64,000 bases of DNA from an uncultured Hungatella sp. (GCA_910579515.1 CAJTUV010000016.1:1-64000); one strand, 5' to 3'; shown: positions 9,827-18,182, numbered from the stretch's first letter. Numbers and translations: made by a program. The notes: generated by a model not told the origin, from the sequence alone.

Positions 9827-10051
9827 ATGGCAATTAGGATTAATCTGGATGTGGTTATGGCGAAAAGAAAAATCGGTTTGACAGAGCTTTCCAAAGAGGT
9901 AGACATCACCATGGCGAATTTATCAATTCTAAAGAACAATAAGGCGAAGGCCATACGGTTTTCTACTTTAGAGGCCCTTTGTAAAACCTTGGATTGTCAG
10001 CCTGGAGACTTACTTGAGTTTGTGCCGGATGACACTCATGCGCTGACGTAA
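9827..10051 (+). CDS. Small XRE-family regulator (YozG-like)
   Basis: A 74-residue protein that is nearly all helix-turn-helix: MAKRKIGLTELSKEVDIT leads into the recognition helix, ending with the LCKTLDCQPGDLLEF motif typical of the YozG type. It follows the DUF2975 gene with an AGGAGG site. Its targets are not visible; no clear palindrome stands out nearby. Confidence 0.85.
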   Translation: MAIRINLDVVMAKRKIGLTELSKEVDITMANLSILKNNKAKAIRFSTLEALCKTLDCQPGDLLEFVPDDTHALT

Positions 10052-10098
10052 TCGGTTTCCTATTAAAATATCAAGTATTGAGCTGGGAGGAGCAAATT

Positions 10099-11673
10099 AT
10101 GGATCATGAAATCATGCAAACTAATGAAATAAGAGGTTCTGTGGAGAAACTTGAGAATGTGTCAGTTGAAATGACAGAGGAAAAACAGATTTTAAAGGAG
10201 CGGGAAACACGTCTATTGCCAGTTAAAAACAATTTCCCTTACTTTATCTCGTTAAGTCTGGGATTTGGTGTGATTTATACATTTTGTCTGTATAAAAATC
10301 CCGCCGGAATTACGTATCCTTTGTTTGTTGCCGTCGCCTGCCTGTGCGGGATATTTGCATGTAAAAAGCTGGAAGTTCCATTGAAAGCCGGAAGTATCTT
10401 TTTGATGATCACTGCCCTTTTGATCGGAATTGGAACCTGCCGTACTTCGGAATGGTTTCTGGTGTGGTTTAATGGAGTCGCCTTGGTGCTTTTAGGCACA
10501 GTCTTTGGAATCCATCAGTTTTATGATGACCGGACCTGGAATATCGGGAAATATTTCTGCTCCATCATCGTTTATCTGTGCCAGGCTATCGGGGCGTTGC
10601 CCTATCCGTTTTCTCACTTTTCTGCCTATACCAAGCAGACCAAAAGCAAAACCATGCGAAAGATTTCTCTGGCTGTTTCCGGTTTTTTGATCGCCATTCC
10701 TTTGCTGGTTGTACTCGTTGCACTTTTGGGTGCGGCGGATGCCGTCTTTTCCAAGCTGATTCACCATATTGTATGGGAGCTTTTAAAACCTGCCACTTTG
10801 TTCTCGCTCTTGTTTCGGACGGCTTTTGGAACCTTGTCGTTGTATTGCCTCATTTGCGGCTGCTGTCTTCATGGATTAAAACAAGATGTGGCGAATCGGC
10901 AAAAGGGAGAGCCAATTATCGCCTTTGTCTGTATGGGGACTATCGGCGTGGTCTATCTGGTTTTCTGCGGCATCCAGGTTATCTATCTGTTTCTGGGAAA
11001 AGGCTCTCTTCCAGAAGGTTATACCTTTTCCTCCTATGCCAGGCAGGGATTCTTCCAGCTTCTTTTGGTGGCTTTTTTGAATCTGATCATGGTTTTATGC
11101 TGCCTGAAATATATTCGGACTCATAAGGCCCTGAATATGGTACTGACTCTCATCTGTGGATGCACTTATATTATGCTGGCTTCTGCTTGGTACCGCATGA
11201 TGCTTTACGTGAAGGAATATCGTCTCACTTATCTTCGCATCAGTGTATTATGGTTTTTAGCCATGCTGGCAGTTCTTATGGCAGGCGTGACTCTCATCAT
11301 CTGGAAAAACAAGTTTCCTCTGTTTTCCTACTGCCTGGTTGTGGTGTCTGTCTTTTACCTCGCCTTGGTGTGGTCAAAGCCAGGTTCGATTATAGCATGG
11401 GATTATGTGAATCATCTGGACAGAGACGCTGTCACAGACCACGATTTAACCTATCTTTATTACGGACTCTCCGCTGATGCGGCTTCGGCTATCGCCTCTC
11501 TGGAACTGACTCAATCCGAATTGAACCGTATTTCTCCAGGCTATGACTGGAATCTCGCTTTTGAACGATATTACAAATACCATGCCAGACCAGCTTATAA
11601 ATCCCTGGGGATTCGAAACTACAACTTCTCTCTGGCAGAAGCCAGAAAACTATTCCCCTCCATGCAGGAGTAA
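10099..11673 (+). CDS. DUF4173 (DUF4153-like) multi-pass membrane protein
   Basis: A 524-residue protein with a charged N-terminal stretch of about 45 residues and roughly 11-12 hydrophobic segments, then a soluble C-terminal part containing the DYVNHLDRD and DLTYLYYGLS motifs typical of DUF4173. I start it at ATG 10099 with GGGAGGAG ahead of it; a TTG at 10078 would bury that site. Such genes often follow a DUF2975/XRE pair, so the three may form one unit. The biochemical role is unknown. Confidence 0.8.
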   Translation: MDHEIMQTNEIRGSVEKLENVSVEMTEEKQILKERETRLLPVKNNFPYFISLSLGFGVIYTFCLYKNPAGITYPLFVAVACLCGIFACKKLEVPLKAGSIFLMITALLIGIGTCRTSEWFLVWFNGVALVLLGTVFGIHQFYDDRTWNIGKYFCSIIVYLCQAIGALPYPFSHFSAYTKQTKSKTMRKISLAVSGFLIAIPLLVVLVALLGAADAVFSKLIHHIVWELLKPATLFSLLFRTAFGTLSLYCLICGCCLHGLKQDVANRQKGEPIIAFVCMGTIGVVYLVFCGIQVIYLFLGKGSLPEGYTFSSYARQGFFQLLLVAFLNLIMVLCCLKYIRTHKALNMVLTLICGCTYIMLASAWYRMMLYVKEYRLTYLRISVLWFLAMLAVLMAGVTLIIWKNKFPLFSYCLVVVSVFYLALVWSKPGSIIAWDYVNHLDRDAVTDHDLTYLYYGLSADAASAIASLELTQSELNRISPGYDWNLAFERYYKYHARPAYKSLGIRNYNFSLAEARKLFPSMQE

Positions 11674-11756
11674 AGTCCCGTTTCTCAGGCATGAGCAGGG
11701 TAATGTCCGTCATATATTGTATGGAAAACTCTTCCAGCCACGAAGGGAGCTTCCTA

Positions 11757-12608
11757 ATGTTTTCCTTATCTGATTTATGTAAAGGGATTCTTGTGGGAGC
11801 AGCCAACATCCTGCCCGGAATCAGCGGCAGCGCGTTGGCTGTCTCCATGGGAATCTACGGGCAGATTATTCATGCCATAACTCATATCTTAAAAGAACCT
11901 AAAGAAAGCCTAAAAACCTTGTTTCCCTATCTTTTGGGAGCCTTGTGCGGCGTGATCGGCCTGTCGTTTACCATTGAGTACTTGTTTGCCCATTATCCGC
12001 TTCAGACCAGTCTTATTTTTATGGGGCTCATTCTGGGGGGCGTGCCCTCTCTCTTTACGCACACCATAAAAGAGCATATGACTCCCTCTTGTATGGGGCT
12101 GTGTGCTTTTACATTTCTAATCATAACCGGCGCAACTCTGCTTCATTCCGAAGGGGCCCCTGTCTATTTATCCCCTTCCCTTTCCTCGGCTGGGAAACTA
12201 TTCCCTCTGGGTCTTGTATCCGCCGCCACCCTGGTTGTCCCGGGAGTCAGCGGCTCCATGCTTCTTATGATGTTAGGCTACTACCAGCCCCTTCTGTCTG
12301 CTGTCAATCAGTTTCTGCGAAGCGCCGCTGATTTTGACTTTTCCTCTGCATGGACTCAGGGACTGATTCTGGTTCCCTTCGTCCTTGGAATACTCATAGG
12401 GCTCTTTCTATGCGCCAAATTAATGGACGATTTGCTGACCCGCTTTCGTGCTATCACCTACAGCGGAATCCTGGGACTGATTTTTTCTTCTCCCGTTGTC
12501 ATCCTTTTGGAAATTCCGCCTCAAACCCTGACTCCCTCTAACATCTTGACGGGAATGCTATGCTTTTTTTTGTCTCTCTGCTTTACCTGCTGGAATCTGG
12601 GCCAGTAA
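11757..12608 (+). CDS. DUF368 family protein, probable polyprenyl-phosphate transporter
   Basis: A 283-residue membrane protein with eight or more hydrophobic segments and the duplicated DUF368 motifs (GAANILPGISGSALAVSMG near the N-terminus and VVPGVSGSMLLMMLGYY in the second half). Family members (PopT) have been shown to recycle undecaprenyl phosphate across the membrane for wall synthesis. I choose ATG 11757, preceded by AAGGGAGC at 6 nt; an ATG at 11691 would add a non-family N-terminus. The 3' end overlaps the convergent DMT permease gene by 51 bp, so its last 17 codons are read on both strands. Confidence 0.82.
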   Translation: MFSLSDLCKGILVGAANILPGISGSALAVSMGIYGQIIHAITHILKEPKESLKTLFPYLLGALCGVIGLSFTIEYLFAHYPLQTSLIFMGLILGGVPSLFTHTIKEHMTPSCMGLCAFTFLIITGATLLHSEGAPVYLSPSLSSAGKLFPLGLVSAATLVVPGVSGSMLLMMLGYYQPLLSAVNQFLRSAADFDFSSAWTQGLILVPFVLGILIGLFLCAKLMDDLLTRFRAITYSGILGLIFSSPVVILLEIPPQTLTPSNILTGMLCFFLSLCFTCWNLGQ

Positions 12609-13454
12609 GATAGCGCCGAACATCAATACGCAGCCAAACAACTCCTTAGGCGATAATTTTTGTCCCAGAAGGATCCATCCCGCCAAAAGCGAAAATACGG
12701 ACTCCAGGCTTAAAATCAAAGAGGCAATCACAGGGTCCGTATTTTTTTGTCCCACCACCTGAAGGGTGTATCCCACCCCGCAGGACAGAACGCCTGCATA
12801 GAGAACTGGCAGCCAGGCAGCCGTCAGTCCTGCCATCTTTGGTTGTTCAAACAGAAAGCTAAAGAGCAAAGCCAGAACGCCGGCTGTAAAAAACTGGATA
12901 CAGGAGAGAAATACCCCGTCTGCTTCCCCTGAGAAACGGTCAATGACCAGTATATGAAAAGAGAATACAATGGCGCAGAAAAACACATAGACATCGCCTT
13001 TTCCAATCTGAAATCCATCGGTGATACACAAAAGATACATTCCCACCGTGGCAATGACCACGCTGATCCACACGGTCCATGAAACCCGCTTTTTCATAAA
13101 AATTCCTAATAACGGCACTATCACAATATACAACGCTGTAATGAAGCCCGCCTTTCCCACTGTGGTATAGCTGATTCCAATCTGCTGCAGCGAGCTGGCA
13201 GTAAATAAGGCTATCCCGCAGCAGATTCCGCCTATGATGCTGGCTTTCTTCTCTCCTTTCCTGTTCTCTTTTTTGGTCTCCCCATTCTTTCTCATATAGA
13301 AGACACACGGAATCAATACCAATCCGCCAATGGTAAACCGCGCTGCATTAAAAGTAAAAGGACCTACATAATCCATGCCCACCCTCTGAGCTACAAAAGC
13401 GATTCCCCAGATAAACGCCGCCAAACCTAATAAAACATTACTGCCCATCTTCAT
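12558..13454 (-). CDS. DMT superfamily permease (EamA)
   Basis: A 298-residue protein with ten hydrophobic segments arranged as two EamA repeats (AAFIWGIAFVAQRVG near residue 10; LILSLESVFSLLAGW near 245). Such carriers export or import amino acids, nucleotides or sugars; the substrate is not evident. Its start overlaps the end of the ApbE gene by 17 bp, so the two are likely co-transcribed, and riboflavin or flavin-related transport is a possible but unproven link. Confidence 0.88.
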   Translation of the reverse strand: MKMGSNVLLGLAAFIWGIAFVAQRVGMDYVGPFTFNAARFTIGGLVLIPCVFYMRKNGETKKENRKGEKKASIIGGICCGIALFTASSLQQIGISYTTVGKAGFITALYIVIVPLLGIFMKKRVSWTVWISVVIATVGMYLLCITDGFQIGKGDVYVFFCAIVFSFHILVIDRFSGEADGVFLSCIQFFTAGVLALLFSFLFEQPKMAGLTAAWLPVLYAGVLSCGVGYTLQVVGQKNTDPVIASLILSLESVFSLLAGWILLGQKLSPKELFGCVLMFGAILLAQIPAGKAERQKKA

Positions 13455-14535
13455 CCTTTACGTACTCCTTAAATCCTGAACTGCACATTTCCGATCCGTC
13501 CTGATAAATCCACAACGCCTCTACATTGTCTAAGCCTTCAATAAACGCCAGCCCCTCTTGAGCCTCCATATTAAAGACTGCAGTAGACAAACAGTCTGCC
13601 AGGCCAGAGTCCTGGCACACAATCGAAACCGATGCATAGGCATCCCACGGCATTAACAAATCTGGGTGAATAATATGATGATACTGCTTTTTGTCTACAG
13701 TGTAAAACCGCTGGTAGACTCCGCTGGTCACCAGGGACATATCTTCTATTTCCAATGTGTGAAGATAAGACCGATCGCCGGTCAAATCAGGATTTTGGAC
13801 TCCTACCTTCCATTTTTCTCCTCCTGGCTTGGTTCCAATTCCCCGCACATTGCCGCCTACGCTGATCAAACCACTGGTAAGGCCCTTCTTTTCAAGATTC
13901 TGGCATACCATCTCTGTGGCGTATCCTTTTCCAACGGAGCCTACGTCAAGGCTCATGTCCGGGTCTTCCAGAAACACCGTGGAAGCTTCTCTGTCTATCT
14001 TGATCTTATAAATGTCCATATGCTTTGCCGCTTCTTGCAGCTCCTCATCTGACGGTATGGCGGCATGGTCTGCATCCAGGCTTCCTGCTTCCCGATAGTC
14101 ATGCCAAAGAGACAATACGCTGCCCATCGCAATATTCATCCGGCCGTCAGTCTTCTCATACATTTCTATGGCTTCCTCTAACATGGCAATAATCTTTTCG
14201 TCCACCTTAACAGGCTGAATCCCCGCATTGTCATTAATCGTCTTGAGATTGGCCATTCCTTCATAATCATGGTAAATGTCATAAAGCTGGTGATAAACCA
14301 ACAACTCATCGCGAAGCTCATTCGCATATTCACGAAACGTTTCCTCGTCCTCTGTATACCCTACAATACTAGTCACCGTATCAAACAGCTCAAAAAACTG
14401 CGCGTCGTATCGGTTCAGTTTGGGCTCTTTTTTCTGACTGCACCCAGAAAGCAATGTTATCATACCTACGATTGTGATAAAGATGAAAAACATTTTTTGT
14501 TTTCTCACTTGCTGCTCCTTTTGTAACGGCTTCAA
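13438..14535 (-). CDS. apbE: FAD:protein FMN transferase, lipoprotein
   Basis: A 365-residue ApbE protein. It starts with a lipoprotein signal (hydrophobic stretch, LLSG then C32), so the enzyme sits on the outer face of the membrane. The Mg-binding and FAD-binding motifs are present: MNIAMGSVLSLWHDYRE, DVGSVGKGYATE, GLISVGGNVRGIG and HHIIHP. The enzyme attaches FMN from FAD to a Thr or Ser of target proteins such as Rnf/Nqr subunits or extracellular flavoenzymes. No target is encoded next to it. Confidence 0.93.
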   Translation of the reverse strand: MKPLQKEQQVRKQKMFFIFITIVGMITLLSGCSQKKEPKLNRYDAQFFELFDTVTSIVGYTEDEETFREYANELRDELLVYHQLYDIYHDYEGMANLKTINDNAGIQPVKVDEKIIAMLEEAIEMYEKTDGRMNIAMGSVLSLWHDYREAGSLDADHAAIPSDEELQEAAKHMDIYKIKIDREASTVFLEDPDMSLDVGSVGKGYATEMVCQNLEKKGLTSGLISVGGNVRGIGTKPGGEKWKVGVQNPDLTGDRSYLHTLEIEDMSLVTSGVYQRFYTVDKKQYHHIIHPDLLMPWDAYASVSIVCQDSGLADCLSTAVFNMEAQEGLAFIEGLDNVEALWIYQDGSEMCSSGFKEYVKDEDGQ

Positions 14536-14605
14536 TACCTACACCGTTTTCTTCGTTCCTTTTATCTTGGATGTCCCGCCAATTCGAATTTGAAGGCAAA
14601 AAGCT

Positions 14606-14640
14606 TTGTCTGAAATCGGCGTCTGTACCGATTTAGACAA
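14606..14640 (-). terminator. Terminator after the 91-residue SOS-promoter gene
   Basis: TTGTCT/AGACAA and AAATCGG/CCGATTT form a long stem with one bulged base and an 8-nt loop. On the minus strand it is followed by AGCTTTTTGCC, a short T run. It closes the leftward transcript of the element's left arm. The rest of 14536-14758 shows no gene. Confidence 0.65.
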
Positions 14641-14758
14641 CCGAATCCAATTATATCATAAAAAAGGAATCCTGCAAGTAAATCCTGACAGTTCTTCTAT
14701 GGTTAACTCCAGGCAAAACCCAAACACAAAGGGAAACTGTATGCAGAAAAGCTGCCGC

Positions 14759-15034
14759 TTAAGCGCTTATAGCACCCAGCATCTTTCGGCTCTTTGAAGG
14801 ATTCCGAAAGGGAATATGTTTGGAATCTAACAAAGACACGCTGTAGAAATCCTCTTTTTCATCTGCTTTATAAGCCCTTTCTCTTATCTTTAAGGCTATG
14901 GATACAGTAATTTCAATATCGGTATCATAGTAGTACAGGCATGCGCTGGTATGGCTTACAACGTCTAAAATAAGCAGCCTGGCATCTTCGTTTTCAAAAG
15001 TAACATGATTTAGGTTATTCTTCGTGAGCATCAT
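14759..15034 (-). CDS. Small protein of unknown function under an SOS-type promoter
   Basis: A 91-residue protein I do not recognise. It is soluble, with a run of beta-strand-like sequence (ARLLILDVVSHTSACLYYY) and a basic C-terminus. Its ATG overlaps the stop of the DUF262 gene by 4 bp (ATGA), so it is translationally coupled. GGAGGA stands 8-9 nt upstream. A near-perfect vegetative promoter with a LexA box lies just ahead, inside the end of the DUF262 gene, so it can be made separately after DNA damage. It is the last gene of the leftward operon. Confidence 0.7.
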   Translation of the reverse strand: MMLTKNNLNHVTFENEDARLLILDVVSHTSACLYYYDTDIEITVSIALKIRERAYKADEKEDFYSVSLLDSKHIPFRNPSKSRKMLGAISA

Positions 15035-16467
15035 AAGACATATCCTCCTATATGGTCATCAAACATTTGTTCTGTTTTGTTGATTCCATTATACGAACAT
15101 TTGTTTGTTTTGTCAAGAACAAATTTGTCAAATTCCTTTTTCATATAGAAATAATTGTCCCTTTGGTTCCATAAAAGACGCCCTTCCCGCTCAAACCCCG
15201 TCAGCCACTGTTTCATCATTCCCTCTGTATCCTGTCTCACCGCATACGCCGCCAAAGCCACAAAAGACGGCCGGTTTCTGTCCGATAAAAACACAGAATC
15301 AATATCGTGAACCGCTTCAGAAATATCATTTGCCACAATCTCATATAATTCCATGTCTTCCTCTGTCACACTACAGTCAACCCATTCCCGGACCAGTTCC
15401 TCTGCAGTAATGATTTTTCCATCGCTGATTTGGAAAAAATCCAGCATGACTGCCTTCAGCATTTCCAGCTTGTCAAAAATCACCTGCTTGTCCTTTGTAT
15501 TTAAATCTTTATCTATCTCATCAAACAGCAGTCCTCTTTCATTTTTTTTGCTAAATCTCAATTCACTTTGGAATACACGGAGAAATTCTACAAACCTTAA
15601 ATCCTCCATTCCAAGCTTTGTAAATGTGTCAAACAATGTAAAAAATAAAAACGAATCCTTCCGGTTGAACAAAAACTTCACGTCCTCTGTAACAATCTTT
15701 TCCAGCCGATGGATAGACTGTCTAAACTGTTCAAATTCCTGTTGTGTTCCATTCTCATTTAAATATTGGCATGCGGCTTTCGGCTGCTTTTTCCAGTGTT
15801 CAAAATGATAAATACACATCATCGTTTCTACAATTACCCGCTCCACCACGCCCTTTGTCTTGTCTTTTTCCGTAAAATTGCTGTAATCTAAAAAGAATCT
15901 GCTTTCCAGAATCCCACGAATTTCTCCTGCAAACCGTTCAATGTAAGTAAACGCTTTCTGATCTTTGTTCATGGATGTGTGATTATTATAGCGTTTAATA
16001 TATTGGGAAATTTTATGGCTGTCACAATTTTCATGGATTACCGTTTCCACCTGGTACTCGTGAAACTTCTTTTTCAGCTCTTCAGGAAGTTTTTCAAAGG
16101 TTTTATTTTTTATATCAAATACTGCATCTTCCCAACTTATCGTTTTGTCTTTGTTCTTTACCTTTTTCTTGTAGGGAATCACCGAGTTTTCGATGGAGGC
16201 TGTGATTTTATGGGCGCCTTTCCAAAAACTGTTCAAAGCCGCGGTCCTGCAGCCGCCGTCCGCAATATGTAATTGTGAATTTTTCTCTTCTCCAAGAATG
16301 ATAGGGGGCATATATTCATCTGTGAGAACCGTCACAATCAGTTCGTTGATCTGTTCTTTACTCCACGCCATTCTCCTCTGAACGTCTGCATGATTGTCAA
16401 TATCCCCGTCATTAATCTTTTCCAAATACATTTTTAATGTATACGTCTGTTTTCGTGGTCTTGCCAT
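15031..16467 (-). CDS. DUF262-type protein (ParB/Srx-like fold), phage-element operon
   Basis: A 478-residue protein. The N-terminal 130 residues resemble DUF262: a segment on MAWSKEQINELI, then IILGE and the signature DGGCRTAAL near residue 70 in place of the common DGQQR. The rest is helical without a known domain. DUF262 occurs in GmrSD-type restriction enzymes and other nucleotide-dependent nucleases; no HNH half is visible here. I start at ATG 16467, which has GGAGGG upstream; an earlier frame start lacks a site. It follows the sigma-like gene by 16 bp, so they form one transcript. Its role in the element, perhaps in regulation or defence, is unknown. Confidence 0.65.
   Translation of the reverse strand: MARPRKQTYTLKMYLEKINDGDIDNHADVQRRMAWSKEQINELIVTVLTDEYMPPIILGEEKNSQLHIADGGCRTAALNSFWKGAHKITASIENSVIPYKKKVKNKDKTISWEDAVFDIKNKTFEKLPEELKKKFHEYQVETVIHENCDSHKISQYIKRYNNHTSMNKDQKAFTYIERFAGEIRGILESRFFLDYSNFTEKDKTKGVVERVIVETMMCIYHFEHWKKQPKAACQYLNENGTQQEFEQFRQSIHRLEKIVTEDVKFLFNRKDSFLFFTLFDTFTKLGMEDLRFVEFLRVFQSELRFSKKNERGLLFDEIDKDLNTKDKQVIFDKLEMLKAVMLDFFQISDGKIITAEELVREWVDCSVTEEDMELYEIVANDISEAVHDIDSVFLSDRNRPSFVALAAYAVRQDTEGMMKQWLTGFEREGRLLWNQRDNYFYMKKEFDKFVLDKTNKCSYNGINKTEQMFDDHIGGYVL
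15088..15116 (-). promoter_or_regulatory. Internal LexA-controlled promoter
   Basis: On the minus strand TTGACA (15111-15116) and TATAAT (15088-15093) are exactly 17 bp apart, both full consensus. The spacer contains CGAACATTTGTTTG (15094-15107, plus strand), one mismatch from the Gram-positive LexA box. A weaker copy, CAAACATTTGTTCT, lies at 15060-15073 near the transcription start. Confidence 0.75.
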
Positions 16468-16483
16468 TTCAAATCCCTCCCAT

Positions 16484-17071
16484 TTAAAACAACACAGAGA
16501 CGTTTCGGTAAGATCGAATCGCCGCATAACAATCTGCATACTGCCCGTCGCTTATCCCCAATATCTGTTTAATCTCCCAAGGAAGATATCCTTCTGTATT
16601 CATCCTCAAAACCTGCCGCTGAAGACTGGACAATCTGTTAAGATATAATAACATTTTTTCACTATATCCCTCTTCTTCTACCGGAAAGCCGCCTGGAATC
16701 CTGTCGCCTAACGTGACCTCTTCTTCCTCGCTGATATACGCATCCAAAGATTCATCTGGAATCACCTTCTCTTTTACCACCATATTTCCAAAGGCGTCTT
16801 TCTCTTTTACCTTTCTCTTCGCACACCTTTTTGCTCTTGTCCTGTCCCTGAGTTCCGTACAAAATCTTTTTCGCAGACAGGACTGCAAAAAAATGTCAAA
16901 CGGTACAAAAGAATCATAATCCTGTATGGCATGGACAAAAACCTCATTGGCAAGGGAGTAGAAATCTTCCCTGTCGATATGAGTCAGATGCAGCTTATAT
17001 AAAACCTGATCCACCAGAGCGCGCAATCTCTTTGCACTGTCGTCATAATAAAAATTTATAATCTTCTCCAT
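16484..17071 (-). CDS. Sigma-70-like factor of the phage element
   Basis: A 195-residue protein with a region-2-like segment (DFYSLANEVFVHAIQDYD, then FDIFLQSCLRKRF and a basic tail) and a region-4-like C-terminus (LSSLQRQVLRMNTEGYLP and a helix-turn-helix to residue 185). A long charged linker joins them. The layout matches ECF or SigI-sized sigma factors. It is the first gene of the leftward operon controlled by the CI-like switch and the LexA box, so it would appear on induction. Whether it directs the host polymerase to tail-gene promoters is inference. Confidence 0.75.
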   Translation of the reverse strand: MEKIINFYYDDSAKRLRALVDQVLYKLHLTHIDREDFYSLANEVFVHAIQDYDSFVPFDIFLQSCLRKRFCTELRDRTRAKRCAKRKVKEKDAFGNMVVKEKVIPDESLDAYISEEEEVTLGDRIPGGFPVEEEGYSEKMLLYLNRLSSLQRQVLRMNTEGYLPWEIKQILGISDGQYADCYAAIRSYRNVSVLF

Positions 17072-17114
17072 AAAATCCCCTCCAAAACATTCTGAAAATT
17101 TTCAGTACAATCTC

Positions 17115-17143
17115 TTGACATTTTCCATAAGCTCATTTAGAAT
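17115..17143 (+). promoter_or_regulatory. Rightward promoter for repressor and ImmA genes
   Basis: TTGACA (17115-17120) and TAGAAT (17138-17143) have a 17-bp spacer. The expected start, about 17150, abuts the LexA box. It points toward, and overlaps transcription from, the leftward promoter. Confidence 0.65.
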
Positions 17144-17153
17144 AGTTAAAAAG

Positions 17154-17167
17154 CGAACATATGTTGG
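17154..17167. promoter_or_regulatory. LexA (SOS) box in the switch region
   Basis: CGAACATATGTTGG matches the Bacillus/Clostridium LexA consensus CGAAC-RNRY-GTTYG at all but one position and contains the perfect palindrome AACATATGTT. It sits between the two facing promoters. Confidence 0.7.
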
Positions 17168-17199
17168 TGTTTTCGCTGAATATATTCTGCATAATCCCT

Positions 17200-17227
17200 A
17201 TTATACTGAATTTTTTCTGCATGTCAA
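17200..17227 (-). promoter_or_regulatory. Leftward promoter for sigma-like and DUF262 genes
   Basis: On the minus strand TTGACA (17222-17227) and TATAAT (17200-17205) are both full consensus with a 16-bp spacer, which is filled by the third operator. Transcription starts near 17193 and leaves a leader of about 120 nt. Confidence 0.72.
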
Positions 17228-17268
17228 TAGTGTTGCTGAAAATTTTCTAAAACATCAGGAGGAGTAAT

Positions 17269-17694
17269 ATGACATTGTTGGATAAGGTAAAAGCATTATG
17301 CCAAAAACAGGGAGTTTCTCAGCGCAAGATGGAACAGGACATCGGCATCAGCAACGGCGCCTCTTCCAAATGGGGAAACAGTTCTCCCAGTATTGAAGTT
17401 CTTCAGAAATTATCCGTTTATTTTAAGGTTCCTCTCCATTATTTTTTAACTGACGAACCAAATTCTGACATGCTGTCTTTCAATGCCAGAGATGAAAACG
17501 ATATTGCAAAACGACTGGAACATACGCTTCTTACTCTAAATACCCAGGAAGGGCTGATGTTTTCCGGCGAGCCTCTTGACGAGGCCACCAGGGAACTTTT
17601 AAAAGTCAGTTTAGAGAACAGTCTGCGAATCGGCAAGATAAACGCCAAACAGAAATTCACCCCAAAAAAATACAGAGATCATAACAAGGAATAG
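17269..17694 (+). CDS. CI-like XRE repressor
   Basis: A 141-residue regulator with an N-terminal Cro/CI helix-turn-helix (KMEQDIGISNGASSKWG, then SIEVLQKLSVYFKVPLHYFL) and a charged C-terminal half of about 70 residues. No RecA-stimulated self-cleavage domain is visible, so its loss on induction probably depends on the metalloprotease encoded 3 bp downstream, as with ImmR/ImmA of ICEBs1. Strong AGGAGG site before the ATG. It most likely binds the four operators upstream and holds the element silent. Confidence 0.88.
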   Translation: MTLLDKVKALCQKQGVSQRKMEQDIGISNGASSKWGNSSPSIEVLQKLSVYFKVPLHYFLTDEPNSDMLSFNARDENDIAKRLEHTLLTLNTQEGLMFSGEPLDEATRELLKVSLENSLRIGKINAKQKFTPKKYRDHNKE

Positions 17695-17697
17695 GAT

Positions 17698-18141
17698 GTG
17701 ATTGCGATTTTAAATCTGAAAGAGCTTATTTTCCATTTAACCAAAAAGTACCAGACGTCCGATCCGTTTGAATTGGCAGATGCATTAGGGATTGCTGTTT
17801 TTTTCGAAAACTTGGGAACGATTAATGGATATTACAACAATCCGCTGCGCATGAAACAGATCCACATTAATCATGCCTTGGAAGCTCACGAGGCAAAGTA
17901 TACCTGTGCTCACGAGCTTGGGCACGCTCTTCTCCACCCCAATGCCTCTACCCCGTTTCTCCGTTCAAAAACCATGCTTTCCATAAACAAAATGGAGATA
18001 GAGGCAAATTCATTTGCACTTAATTTGTTAATTTCCGACGAAACGATTTTGGAAAACCAAAACTATACGATTCAACAGCTTTCAAGACTTCTGGGATATT
18101 CTCAGGATTTAATCGAACTCCGTTTAAAAAGTTTTTTGTAA
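17698..18141 (+). CDS. ImmA/IrrE-family metallopeptidase
   Basis: A 147-residue zinc peptidase with the HELGH motif (H72, E73, H76) and a downstream Glu in the EIEANSFALNLL helix as third ligand. The start is GTG with an AAGGAATAGG site. In mobile elements such enzymes (ImmA) cleave the neighbouring XRE repressor after DNA damage. The 3-bp spacing to the repressor gene and the LexA box nearby make that role likely here. The pair is closed by a strong terminator at 18151. Confidence 0.88.
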   Translation: MIAILNLKELIFHLTKKYQTSDPFELADALGIAVFFENLGTINGYYNNPLRMKQIHINHALEAHEAKYTCAHELGHALLHPNASTPFLRSKTMLSINKMEIEANSFALNLLISDETILENQNYTIQQLSRLLGYSQDLIELRLKSFL

Positions 18142-18150
18142 AGCTGATTC

Positions 18151-18182
18151 GGCGATGTCTCATTATGAGGATCGCCTTTTTT
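18151..18182 (+). terminator. Rho-independent terminator after repressor-ImmA
   Basis: GGCGAT/ATCGCC outside and CTCAT/ATGAG inside form a long stem with a one-base loop and two small mismatches, followed by TTTTTT. It separates the immunity genes from the polymerase gene, which therefore needs its own promoter in 18183-18253; no clear vegetative promoter is visible there. Confidence 0.85.

Larger units (their letters stand above)
17092..17249. promoter_or_regulatory. Four-copy operator array of the element's repressor
   Basis: Four 14-bp sites follow CTGAA-N4-TTCWG: CTGAAAATTTTCAG (17092-17105, perfect palindrome), CTGAATATATTCTG (17176-17189), CTGAATTTTTTCTG (17206-17219) and CTGAAAATTTTCTA (17236-17249). 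The last three begin exactly 30 bp apart, about three helical turns, so bound repressor dimers would face the same side. The first touches the -35 of the rightward promoter, the third fills the spacer of the leftward promoter, and the fourth lies 20 bp before the repressor gene. The likely ligand is the XRE protein at 17269. Confidence 0.8.

Noticed and set aside
10578..11126. Frame overlapping the DUF4173 gene
   Set aside because: It is a shifted frame of the membrane protein with no start signal or motif.
14641..14758. Possible left attachment site of the element
   Set aside because: I saw no direct repeat shared with the right end near 39.7 kb and no tRNA gene at either side.
15108..15131. 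Second TTGACA upstream of the SOS promoter (15126-15131)
   Set aside because: There is no matching -10 at a suitable distance; the 15111-15116 copy has the exact 17-bp partner.
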